A DNA stretch of 64,000 nt from an uncultured Oscillospiraceae bacterium (GTDB lineage: Bacteria > Bacillota > Clostridia > Oscillospirales > Oscillospiraceae): NCBI GenBank assembly GCA_910578735.1, contig CAJTSQ010000005.1:17632-81631 (forward strand), read 5' to 3'. The notes below the pieces were generated by a model. That model had not been told where the DNA came from, ran no database searches, and saw nothing but the letters and a program-made list of their open reading frames with translations. This document shows, piece after piece, positions 40,994 to 48,718 of this stretch. How positions within the stretch are numbered: position 1 is the first letter of the stretch; each line of letters starts with the position of its first letter. A program made the position numbers and the translations under genes.

Positions 40994-41024
40994 AAAACCG
41001 GGGCGGGCGAAGTGCCCGCCCCGG
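40994..41024 (-). terminator. terminator between sugar-binding protein and permease genes
   Basis: On the minus strand CCGGGGCGGGC (41024-41014), loop ACTTC, GCCCGCCCCGG (41008-40998), then TTTT (40997-40994). Partial termination here would yield more binding protein than permease. Confidence 0.8.
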
Positions 41025-41052
41025 CTTACAGGAAAAGCGCGTGGTTTTCAGA

Positions 41053-42378
41053 TCAGCCGTTGACGTTCTGATACTGCACAGCCCAGCCGTCTACGAAGGC
41101 GGTGCGGACGTTCTCCCAGTTGCCGGCGGACTGGTCGGCGTTGTACTGGTTCAGAGCGGCCACCAGGCCCCGGCGGTACTCGTCCACGTTGGGCTGGTAG
41201 TTGGTGACCCAGGGCATCACGTAGCAGCCGTTGGCGGTGTACTCGGCGGCGTCGGTCAGGAAGCCGTTGGAGGACTCCGCGGCATTCTTATAGGGCAGGA
41301 TGCCCAGCTGCTCCACCATCTTGGCGGAGGCGTCGGGGTCGGAGACCAGCCACACCATGAAGTCCATGGTGGCCTTCTGGTCGGCCTCGGACACGTTGGC
41401 ATTGATCGCCCAGCAGTTCTCGGTGCCGCAGTTCAGACCGGCCTTCTCCTCGCCGGCCACGCCGCAGTAGTAGGGGATCATGGTGGCGTTGGGCACGGCT
41501 TCCGCGTAGCCGGCGTACTCCCAGGAGCCCTGCACGGTGAAGGCGGCCTTGCCGTCCTTAAACTCCTGCGCGGCGTCATGGCCGCCGGTGGCCAGGTCGG
41601 TGGGGGCGGTCAAGCTGTTGTTGATGCACAGGTCGTAGAGGTTCTTGAAGTTGTCCATATAGGCGCCGGTGATGGTGGCGGGGCACTCGGTCCAGGGGTC
41701 GTCCTTCTGCTCATAGAAGTACTCCAGGTTGGCCATATGGCCGGTGAAGCGCCAGGAGGAGGAGTCGTCCATGTCGCAGGAGGTGAAGGCGTCGAAGCCC
41801 AGGGTGGCGGCGTTGGTGTGGATGTCCTCCACCACGGCCTTCAGGGAGGCGAAGTCCTTGATCTCGTCCATGGAGTGGCCGGCCTGCTGCACCAGGTCGG
41901 GGTTGACGATGATGCCATAGCACTCGTAGCAGTAGCCGATGGACACCAGCTTGCCGGCGTCGTCATAGAGGTTGTAGGCGTCGGTGTTCAGCTCATTGGC
42001 GATGGCGGTGCCGGTCAGGTCCATGGCGTAGTCGCCCCAGTCAGCCACGCCGGCGGTGTTGCCGATAACGAACAGGGTGGGAGGCGCGTTTTTATCCATC
42101 TCGGCGGTGAGGGTCTGCTGGTAGGTGCCGGAGGCGGCGGTGATTACCTGAACGGGCACGCCGGTCTTGTCGGTGTAGGCCTTGGCCAGGTCCTGAGCGG
42201 TCTCGTCCAGCTCGGGCTTGAAGTTCAGCCAGTAGACGCGGCCGCTGTCGGTGCTGTTGTTGCCTTTGCTGCTGCCGCTGCCGCTGGAGGCGTTGTTGTT
42301 CCCGCCGCAGCCAGCCAGCAGGGACAGCGCCATAGCCGCGCCGAGGACCAGGGCCAGAATTTTTTTGCTTGTTCTCAT
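41053..42378 (-). CDS. sugar ABC transporter substrate-binding lipoprotein
   Basis: 441 residues with a lipoprotein signal peptide (lipobox LLAGC, Cys24), an Asn/Ser/Gly linker and a type-1 extracellular solute-binding fold of the CUT1 family. It captures sugar outside the membrane for the MalFG-like permease. CTCCT-complement GGAGGAAAATG precedes the ATG. First gene of the minus-strand operon, under the promoter at 42455-42483 and the LacI-type operator. Alpha-glucosides are the likely ligand from context only. Confidence 0.92.
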   Translation of the reverse strand: MRTSKKILALVLGAAMALSLLAGCGGNNNASSGSGSSKGNNSTDSGRVYWLNFKPELDETAQDLAKAYTDKTGVPVQVITAASGTYQQTLTAEMDKNAPPTLFVIGNTAGVADWGDYAMDLTGTAIANELNTDAYNLYDDAGKLVSIGYCYECYGIIVNPDLVQQAGHSMDEIKDFASLKAVVEDIHTNAATLGFDAFTSCDMDDSSSWRFTGHMANLEYFYEQKDDPWTECPATITGAYMDNFKNLYDLCINNSLTAPTDLATGGHDAAQEFKDGKAAFTVQGSWEYAGYAEAVPNATMIPYYCGVAGEEKAGLNCGTENCWAINANVSEADQKATMDFMVWLVSDPDASAKMVEQLGILPYKNAAESSNGFLTDAAEYTANGCYVMPWVTNYQPNVDEYRRGLVAALNQYNADQSAGNWENVRTAFVDGWAVQYQNVNG

Positions 42379-42421
42379 TTCATTTTCCTCCTATAAAATA
42401 TTCGCCTGTATGGTTCGTCTT

Positions 42422-42451
42422 TTTGGAAACGCTACCGGAACCGTTTCCAAA
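42422..42451. promoter_or_regulatory. LacI-type operator of the sugar ABC operon
   Basis: TTTGGAAACG (42422-42431) and CGTTTCCAAA (42442-42451) are perfect arms around a centre that itself contains ACCGG/CCGT. It lies immediately downstream of the -10, where a bound repressor would block transcription. The GAAACG/CGTTTC half sites suit a LacI regulator. Confidence 0.75.
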
Positions 42452-42454
42452 CCT

Positions 42455-42483
42455 ATAATAGCACCGATCTCCCCAGGGCGCAA
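42455..42483 (-). promoter_or_regulatory. promoter of the sugar ABC operon
   Basis: -35 TTGCGC (42483-42478), 17-bp spacer, -10 TATTAT (42460-42455), followed at once by the operator. Confidence 0.6.
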
Positions 42484-42642
42484 GTAAAAATTGGCCGCAG
42501 TGGAAAGAATCGGAAGATTGCAAAAAAACAGGCGCTTCTTTTTGTCTGATATGACCAATTCACTCCCTGCGCATCCAAACCGGCATTTTCATCCATTCCC
42601 GCTCCCATGGTGAAAATTTAGGCATTTCCCCTCGCCTGCCTA

Positions 42643-42671
42643 TTGAACCCGGAAAATGTCTTGATTACAAT
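42643..42671 (+). promoter_or_regulatory. promoter of the coiled-coil/MMPL operon
   Basis: -35 TTGAAC (42643-42648), 17-bp spacer, -10 TACAAT (42666-42671), 63 bp before the ATG. Confidence 0.7.
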
Positions 42672-42734
42672 CGGGGTTAACCAGTACACAGCGGCCCGGA
42701 GAAGGGCCGCCGGAAACGTTAGGAGGAATATTTC

Positions 42735-45425
42735 ATGACCGGACGCAACCCCAAGAGACGGGCCCTCGCCCTGATGATGACTGCAGTGATGGCGGCAAGC
42801 TGCACAGGACCCGCGCTGGCCGCGCCCATTGGCAGCGGGGTGACCCCCACCTATGACGAGGCCTACTACGCCACCTTGGACTACTATGGCAACCTGATGG
42901 AGGGCAGCGTGGTGAAGAGCTACTCCCTCAACGGGGCCTCCTCCCTTGTGGACTACGGCACCTACGATCAGGTGGTCAACCTCACCGACAACACCCCCAT
43001 CACCATGAGCGCCGGGCACACCGCCTTTCAATTCGGCCAGGCCCCGGAGCACTTCTACTTTGAGGGCAAAACGGCCCAGCCCTTTCAGAGCCTGCCCTGG
43101 ACCATCACCCTGCGTTACACCCTGAACGGCGTCCCCACCCCGGCGGAGGAGCTGGCGGGAAAGACGGGGGTGGTGGAGATCCTGCTGGACCTGGTGCCCA
43201 ACCCCTATGCCAGCAGCTACGCCCGATATAACTACACCCTGGAGGCTATGGCCCTGTTCAATCAGGACGACATCCTGGCCCTGGAGGCCCCGGGGGCCCA
43301 GGTGCAGCTGGTGGGCAACCTGCGCACCGTCCTGTTTATGGCCCTGCCCGGGGAGGAAAAGCACTTCTCCATCCGGGTGGGCAGCAATGACTTCTCCTTT
43401 GGCGGCCTCACTGTCCTGATGGTGCCCGCCACCCTGGACCAGCTGGAGGAGATCGCCAAGCTGAGCCAGCGCAAAGACGACCTGGAGGAGGACTACCGGG
43501 CTCTGTCCGGCAGCCTGGACGCCCTGCTGGACGCCATGAACGACATTCAGGGCGGGCTGTACGCCTCCGCCAAGGGGCTGGACCAGCTGGACACGGCCCG
43601 GGGAACCATCTCCGGCGGCAAGGGCCTGCTCTATGACGACGCCGGGGTGGTACGGGGAGACCTGTCCAGCATCGCCGACCTGCTGGAGCCGGTGGAGCAG
43701 CGGACGCTGGCCCTCAGCCAGACCATCACCAGCTCCAAAGCTGTGCTGGGGGAGATGACCGACACGGCGGTATCCCTCCAGGGCCAGCTGGAGGCCCTGG
43801 AGGAGGCCCTGGAGCAGCTGGAGAGCGGCGCCACCGACGTGCGGCAGGTGGTCCGGGGCCTGGCCGACATGAAGAGCAGCCTGCGCTCCCTCCAGCGGGC
43901 CCTGGGCGACACCCATGTGGGCGGCAGCAGCAGCGGAGACCGGAACGACCTGGACTTGAAGGGCAAGGTGGAAAAAACCAAACAGATCGGCGGCATCTAC
44001 AGCTCGGACGACGCGACATACCTCAATCAGATGCTGGCTCTCAAGGGAAAAACGCCGGAGGAAATTGCGGGCATCAATGACCTGCTGCGTCTTTCGAAGG
44101 ATCAGGCGGCAGCGGCGGGAATGGAGCAGCAGTGGCAGGAGGCCAAAGCCGCCAAGGATAGCCTGGATGCGCTCCATCAGCAGAGCTTCCAGCAGTTCTG
44201 CGACACTCTGCTGAAGGAGCAAAACCCCAGCCTGTCCGACAGGGACCGCGCAGAGCAGGCCAAGCAGATGAACGACCTGTGGACCATCGTCAAGCCGGCC
44301 CCCAGCGGCCAGGCGGCACAGGCCTCTGAGGAGCCAGCGCCGGAACAGGGTGCCCCGGAGGCGGAGGCCCCGCTCCCGGAGGAGGCGGAACCTGCGGCGG
44401 ACGCTCTGGCGGCAGGGCTGTCCCTCACCGGCCGGCTCAAGCCCGCCGCAGGGCTGATGTCCGGTGCGCTGGCGGGCGGCAGCATCTGTCTGGACGCCTC
44501 CCAGCCGCCGGCCTCCGACCCGGAGCCCGCGCCGGCCAGTGATCCGGAGCCCGCGCCCGCAGAGGATCCCACACCCGAAGACCATCCCGCGCCTACGCCG
44601 GGCGGCTCCTCCTCCGGCGGCCAGACGCCGGGCGGCGCGGCGGTGGACCTGATTGTGGGCGGCCTGGACCAGGCCATGAACGCGGCCAACGACCGGATCA
44701 ACGCCATACAGAGCGAGCTGAACAGCACCATCAACCGGATCACCCGCCCCACCGGCCGGGTGGTGGGCGAGCTGGCCGACCTGTGCGACGATGTAGAAGA
44801 CCTGGTGGACCTGATTGACAGTGCAGAGGACCTGTCCGCCGCGCTGCGCCAGTCCTCGGGCAAAATCCGGGACATTCTCGGCGACATAGACACCCTGCGG
44901 GGCATTTTGGACGAGTATGAGGCCACCCTCCAGGAGGGCGTGGCCAATGTGGGGACTTTGAGTACCTCCGCCGTCACCGTCCTCCGGGACCTGGAGACGG
45001 CCCTGGCCGACACCGAGTCCTTGATGAAGCGCTCCGGCAGCCAGCTGGACGCCGGCACCCGGCAGACCCTCCGCGGCCTGGCCTCCACCCTGCGCCAGAC
45101 CGCCCAGGCCATGGCAGCCACCAATGACGTGCGCTCCGCCAAGACCACCATCACCGATATCATCGAGGAGACCTGGAACGAGTACACCGGCGACGTCAAC
45201 AACATCCTGCTGATGGACGCCGAAGCCCGGCCCGTCTCCCTCACCGACAGCCGCAACCCCGCCCCCTCCAGCGTCCAGGTACTCATCCGCACCCAGGAGA
45301 TCAAGGCGGAGCAGGCGGAACAGACGGCGGAGCTCCTTTCCGCAAAGGAGCCCACCACCTTCTGGGACCGTGTCGTCCAGATGTTCCGGGACTTCTGGAC
45401 CGCCATCAGCGGTATCTTCCACTGA
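42735..45425 (+). CDS. secreted coiled-coil protein paired with an MMPL exporter
   Basis: 896 residues. A signal peptide (1-30, cleavage expected after ALA) is followed by a beta-rich domain (about 35-235), long helical coiled-coil stretches (about 235-420 and 640-860) and, near 589-632, a Pro/Asp linker repeating SDPEPAPA. The C-terminus is amphipathic (FRDFWTAISGIF) and there is no clear membrane anchor. The MMPL gene begins 16 nt later, so the pair forms one operon. Its layout resembles YhgE/Pip-type extracellular heptad proteins that accompany RND/MMPL exporters. Probably an extracytoplasmic adaptor; not proven. Confidence 0.7.
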   Translation: MTGRNPKRRALALMMTAVMAASCTGPALAAPIGSGVTPTYDEAYYATLDYYGNLMEGSVVKSYSLNGASSLVDYGTYDQVVNLTDNTPITMSAGHTAFQFGQAPEHFYFEGKTAQPFQSLPWTITLRYTLNGVPTPAEELAGKTGVVEILLDLVPNPYASSYARYNYTLEAMALFNQDDILALEAPGAQVQLVGNLRTVLFMALPGEEKHFSIRVGSNDFSFGGLTVLMVPATLDQLEEIAKLSQRKDDLEEDYRALSGSLDALLDAMNDIQGGLYASAKGLDQLDTARGTISGGKGLLYDDAGVVRGDLSSIADLLEPVEQRTLALSQTITSSKAVLGEMTDTAVSLQGQLEALEEALEQLESGATDVRQVVRGLADMKSSLRSLQRALGDTHVGGSSSGDRNDLDLKGKVEKTKQIGGIYSSDDATYLNQMLALKGKTPEEIAGINDLLRLSKDQAAAAGMEQQWQEAKAAKDSLDALHQQSFQQFCDTLLKEQNPSLSDRDRAEQAKQMNDLWTIVKPAPSGQAAQASEEPAPEQGAPEAEAPLPEEAEPAADALAAGLSLTGRLKPAAGLMSGALAGGSICLDASQPPASDPEPAPASDPEPAPAEDPTPEDHPAPTPGGSSSGGQTPGGAAVDLIVGGLDQAMNAANDRINAIQSELNSTINRITRPTGRVVGELADLCDDVEDLVDLIDSAEDLSAALRQSSGKIRDILGDIDTLRGILDEYEATLQEGVANVGTLSTSAVTVLRDLETALADTESLMKRSGSQLDAGTRQTLRGLASTLRQTAQAMAATNDVRSAKTTITDIIEETWNEYTGDVNNILLMDAEARPVSLTDSRNPAPSSVQVLIRTQEIKAEQAEQTAELLSAKEPTTFWDRVVQMFRDFWTAISGIFH

Positions 45426-45441
45426 AAGGAGCGAGGACCCC

Positions 45442-47580
45442 ATGGTGGAAAAAATTGCCTATAAGCTCACCCGAAGGCCCAGGCTGGTGGCGCTGATCGC
45501 GCTGCTCATGCTGATTCCCGCCGCCCTGGGCTATGTGGGTACCCGTATTAACTACGACATCCTCTCCTACCTGCCCCAGGACCTGCCCTCCTCCCAGGGG
45601 GAGAAGATGCTGGAGGACCCCTTCCAGATGGCGGCCACCAGCATGCTCATTGTGGAGGGAATGCCGGCGGGCTACACCAACAGGCTGATCCAGGACATCA
45701 AGGACATTCCCCATGTCTCCAATGCCATCTGGGTCAGCAACCTGGTGGGCATCCAGGTGCCGGTGGAGATGATCCCCGCCAGCTTCCGGGATATGTTTTT
45801 CTCCGGTCAGGCCACTATGATGCTCATCCAGTACGACCACCCCGGCGCCTCTGACGAGACCATGGAGGCCATCGAACAGGTACGGCGGGTGTGCAACGAA
45901 CACTGCTTCCTGGCCGGCTTCTCGGTGGTGGTAAAGGACACCCGGGACGTGATGGACGGCGAGCTGCCCATCTTTGTGGGCCTGGCGGTGCTGCTGGCCC
46001 TGGCCGCCATGTCAGTGACGCTGGAGTCCACCGTACTCCCCTTTGTCTACCTGGCCAGCATCGGCATGGCGGTGGTCTACAACTTTGGCAGCAACATCTT
46101 TTTGGGGGAAATCTCCTACATCACCAAGGCCATCGCCGCCGTCCTTCAGCTGGGGGTCACCATGGACTACTCCATCTTCCTCTACCACCGGTACGAGGAG
46201 GAGCGGGCCCTCCATGACGACAAGCGGGACGCCATGACCCAGGCCATCATCGCGGCCTTCCGGTCTTTGTCCGGCTCCAGCCTGACCACCATCGCCGGCT
46301 TTCTGGCCCTGTGCTTCATGCGCCTGACCCTGGGCCGGGACATCGGCATCGTCATGGCCAAGGGGGTGGTGCTGGGGGTGGCCACGGTGATCCTGGTACT
46401 GCCCTCTCTGGTGCTCATCTTCGACAAGCAGATTGACCGGCACAGGCACAAAACCCTCATTCCCTCCTTCGACCGGGTGAACGGCTTTATCATCAAGCAC
46501 AGGGTGCCCATGGCGGCGGTGACCCTGCTGCTGTTCCTGCCAGCGGTGTACGCCCAGCGGCATGCGGAGATCTACTACAAGCTGGACGAGTCCCTGCCCC
46601 GGGACCTGCCCTCCATCGTCAGCAACGAGAAGCTGAAAAACGACTTTGACATGGCCACCTCTCACTTTGTGGTCCTGCGGGACGACATCTCCGCCTCGGA
46701 CATGAAGGAGCTGGAGCGGCGGATGGAGGACATCCCCGGGATTACCTCGGTGCTGTCCTACCACAGCATGCTGGGCGAGGGCATTCCGGACTTCTTTGTC
46801 CCCAGCGGCGTCAAGGACATGCTGCGCCAGGACGGCTGGCAGCTGATGATGATCAACTCCAGCTATGAGCCCGCCACCGAGCAAGTGGCAAAGCAGCTGG
46901 ACCAGATGGGCGCGGTCCTCCATGACTACGATCCGGCGGCCATGATGACCGGAGAGGGAGCCATGTACCGTGACCTGATCGATACCTCCTCGGTGGACTT
47001 CCAGATCACCAACTACATCTCTATCGCCGCCATCTTCCTGATTATCGCCTTTGTGTTCCGGTCGGTCACCGTCCCTCTGGTGCTGGTGGCCACCATCGAG
47101 CTGGCCATCTTCATCAATCAGGGCTGCTGCTACTTTTTGGGGACGGAAATTCCCTTCATCGCCCCCACCATCATCAGCTGCGTCCAGCTGGGAGCCACGG
47201 TGGACTACGCCATCCTCATGACCTCCCGGTTCCAGGAGGAGCTGCGGGCCGGAAAGGGCCGGGAGGAGGCGATCCGAATCGCAGCCGCCTCCTCCGACGC
47301 CTCCATTGTCACCAGCGCCCTGGTGCTGTTCTGCGCCACCCTGGGGGTGTCCTTTGTCTCCTCCATCGACCTGATCGGGTCCATCTGCGTCATGCTGTCC
47401 CGGGGCGCCCTCATCTCCGCCCTGGTGAGCATTTTCCTGATGCCGGCGGTGCTGTACGTCTGTGAGCCGGTGTTCAACAGGACCAGCCTGAACTGGCGGG
47501 TCACGCCTCCGCCCCGAGTCCGCGGGCCCCGGAAAAAACAGGTGAAAAAGCCCCTCCCTCCGGTGGCCAAGGCCTCCTGA
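45442..47580 (+). CDS. MMPL/RND-family transporter
   Basis: 712 residues with the internal duplication typical of MMPL/RND exporters: one N-terminal helix, a large extracytoplasmic loop (about 45-190), five helices, then the same again. VQLGVTMDYSIFLYHRYEEE and VQLGATVDYAILMTSRFQEE are the two copies of the family GxxxDY motif, used for proton coupling. The ATG at 45442 follows AAAGGAGCGAGG; the in-frame start at 45370 overlaps the upstream gene. MMPL proteins export lipids or hydrophobic compounds; substrate unknown. Confidence 0.9.
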   Translation: MVEKIAYKLTRRPRLVALIALLMLIPAALGYVGTRINYDILSYLPQDLPSSQGEKMLEDPFQMAATSMLIVEGMPAGYTNRLIQDIKDIPHVSNAIWVSNLVGIQVPVEMIPASFRDMFFSGQATMMLIQYDHPGASDETMEAIEQVRRVCNEHCFLAGFSVVVKDTRDVMDGELPIFVGLAVLLALAAMSVTLESTVLPFVYLASIGMAVVYNFGSNIFLGEISYITKAIAAVLQLGVTMDYSIFLYHRYEEERALHDDKRDAMTQAIIAAFRSLSGSSLTTIAGFLALCFMRLTLGRDIGIVMAKGVVLGVATVILVLPSLVLIFDKQIDRHRHKTLIPSFDRVNGFIIKHRVPMAAVTLLLFLPAVYAQRHAEIYYKLDESLPRDLPSIVSNEKLKNDFDMATSHFVVLRDDISASDMKELERRMEDIPGITSVLSYHSMLGEGIPDFFVPSGVKDMLRQDGWQLMMINSSYEPATEQVAKQLDQMGAVLHDYDPAAMMTGEGAMYRDLIDTSSVDFQITNYISIAAIFLIIAFVFRSVTVPLVLVATIELAIFINQGCCYFLGTEIPFIAPTIISCVQLGATVDYAILMTSRFQEELRAGKGREEAIRIAAASSDASIVTSALVLFCATLGVSFVSSIDLIGSICVMLSRGALISALVSIFLMPAVLYVCEPVFNRTSLNWRVTPPPRVRGPRKKQVKKPLPPVAKAS

Positions 47581-47590
47581 TCGGTCAAAT

Positions 47591-47624
47591 AAGCCCCGCG
47601 CTTTCTTCGGAAAGCGCGGGGCTT
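47591..47624 (+). terminator. intrinsic terminator after the MMPL gene
   Basis: AAGCCCCGCGCTTTC, loop TTCG, GAAAGCGCGGGGCTT: a perfect 15-bp stem with a stable tetraloop followed by CCTTTC. It isolates the catabolic island that follows. Confidence 0.88.
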
Positions 47625-47802
47625 CCTTTCGGGAAATCAACTAAAACGGCGGCGGCGGGAGCGCGGCCCGTTCCATTCAAAAGGGCAAAAACGCGGCATA
47701 TTTCCCTCTTTACGGCCTGAATTTATCAGAATTTGCCTTCATTTTTTCACCAAATAGAGCTAACGTTTGCCCTGCTTCCCTGTTAAAGCAGCTGTTTTCT
47801 GC

Positions 47803-47825
47803 GATATACTCTCATCAAGTATATC
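47803..47825 (+). promoter_or_regulatory. inverted-repeat operator over the -10 of the catabolic island
   Basis: GATATACT (47803-47810), seven-base spacer, AGTATATC (47818-47825), perfect arms. TATACT inside the left arm is a good -10, with only a weak GTTAAA -35 at 47782. A bound regulator would cover the promoter of the TIM-like gene 38 bp downstream. The AT-rich gap 47625-47862 holds nothing else I can name. Confidence 0.5.
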
Positions 47826-47862
47826 TTTTGATCAATATCCGCAAATTAGGAGTGAGGTTAAG

Positions 47863-48699
47863 TTGAAGCACATCTATCTGAATTTAAAGCGCTTTGATGT
47901 TCCGGTTCAATATGGCGGGGTAAACCGGCTGTCTGACGTAAAAGACTGGGGCGGCTATATTGTCGCCAACACGCAGAGCGCGCTGAAGGACTACTGTCCG
48001 GATGAAGCAGAGTTTGTCCAGTATTTTCCCGAGGCACATATTCTAAGCGCCCTGAAGGCCCGGGACGAGAAAAACCCCCTCCAAATCGGCTGCCAGGGCG
48101 TTTACCGGCTGGACACCTCGGCAGGGGGCAATTTTGGCGCCTTCACCACCAACCGCACCGCCAGTGCCGCCAAAGCGATGGGCTGTACCTCCACAATTAT
48201 TGGCCACTGTGAGGAGCGCAGCGACAAAATGGGGGTCTTAGCGCAGGCCGGGGTGTCTGACGCGGACGCCGTGAACCGGCTGCTGAATCAGGAGATCAAG
48301 CAGGCCGCCGCCCGGGGGCTCAGTGTTCTCTACTGCATTGGGGAAACAAGTGAGGAGCAGCCCAGATGGGAGCAGGTGCTGGAACGGCAGCTGCGCGTTG
48401 GCCTGGACGGGGTGGACACCGAAAACGTGGTCATCGGCTACGAGCCCATCTGGTCCATCGGGCCCGGCAAAACCCCCGCCGACCGGGCGTACATCACCAA
48501 AGTTGCCCGTTTTGTCAAGGAAGTGACCGGCGGAGCGGACGTTGTCTACGGCGGCGGCCTGAAGCTGGACAACGCCGCCATGCTGGCTTCCATTGACGAG
48601 ATCGACGGAGGCCTGATTGCCCTGACCCGGTTCCAGGGGGAGATCGGTTTTTATCCGGAGGAATATATCCAAATTATCCGCGCCTATCTGGGAAAATAA
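47863..48699 (+). CDS. divergent triose-phosphate isomerase-family protein
   Basis: 278-residue TIM barrel. The catalytic set is kept: Asn7-Lys9 in LNLKR, His115 in IIGHCEERS, Glu194 in IGYEPIWSIG. The N-terminal GNWKMN motif is replaced, loop 7 reads YGGGL instead of YGGSV (Ser to Gly), and loop 8 reads LIALTRF where TIM has LVGGASL, so two of the usual phosphate contacts are gone. It is therefore probably an isomerase for a different aldose/ketose, as in the tetrulose-phosphate isomerases of erythritol pathways. TTG start at 47863 with AGGAGTGAGG upstream; the ATG-initiated longer frame at 47767 lies before the promoter. Confidence 0.85.
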   Translation: MKHIYLNLKRFDVPVQYGGVNRLSDVKDWGGYIVANTQSALKDYCPDEAEFVQYFPEAHILSALKARDEKNPLQIGCQGVYRLDTSAGGNFGAFTTNRTASAAKAMGCTSTIIGHCEERSDKMGVLAQAGVSDADAVNRLLNQEIKQAAARGLSVLYCIGETSEEQPRWEQVLERQLRVGLDGVDTENVVIGYEPIWSIGPGKTPADRAYITKVARFVKEVTGGADVVYGGGLKLDNAAMLASIDEIDGGLIALTRFQGEIGFYPEEYIQIIRAYLGK

Positions 48700-48718
48700 T
48701 GAACAAGGAGGAAGCGCA

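Larger units (their letters stand above)
42379..42734. other. intergenic region between divergent operons
   Basis: 356 bp holding the minus-strand promoter and operator of the sugar operon (42422-42483) and the plus-strand promoter of the coiled-coil/MMPL operon (42643-42671). Between them (42484-42642) I see no reading frame, repeat or hairpin of note. Confidence 0.7.

Noticed and set aside
42618..45443. A 941-codon open frame antisense to the coiled-coil gene.
   Set aside because: The plus-strand gene has a promoter, ribosome site, signal peptide and operon partner; the antisense product is Gln/Gly/Leu-rich filler.
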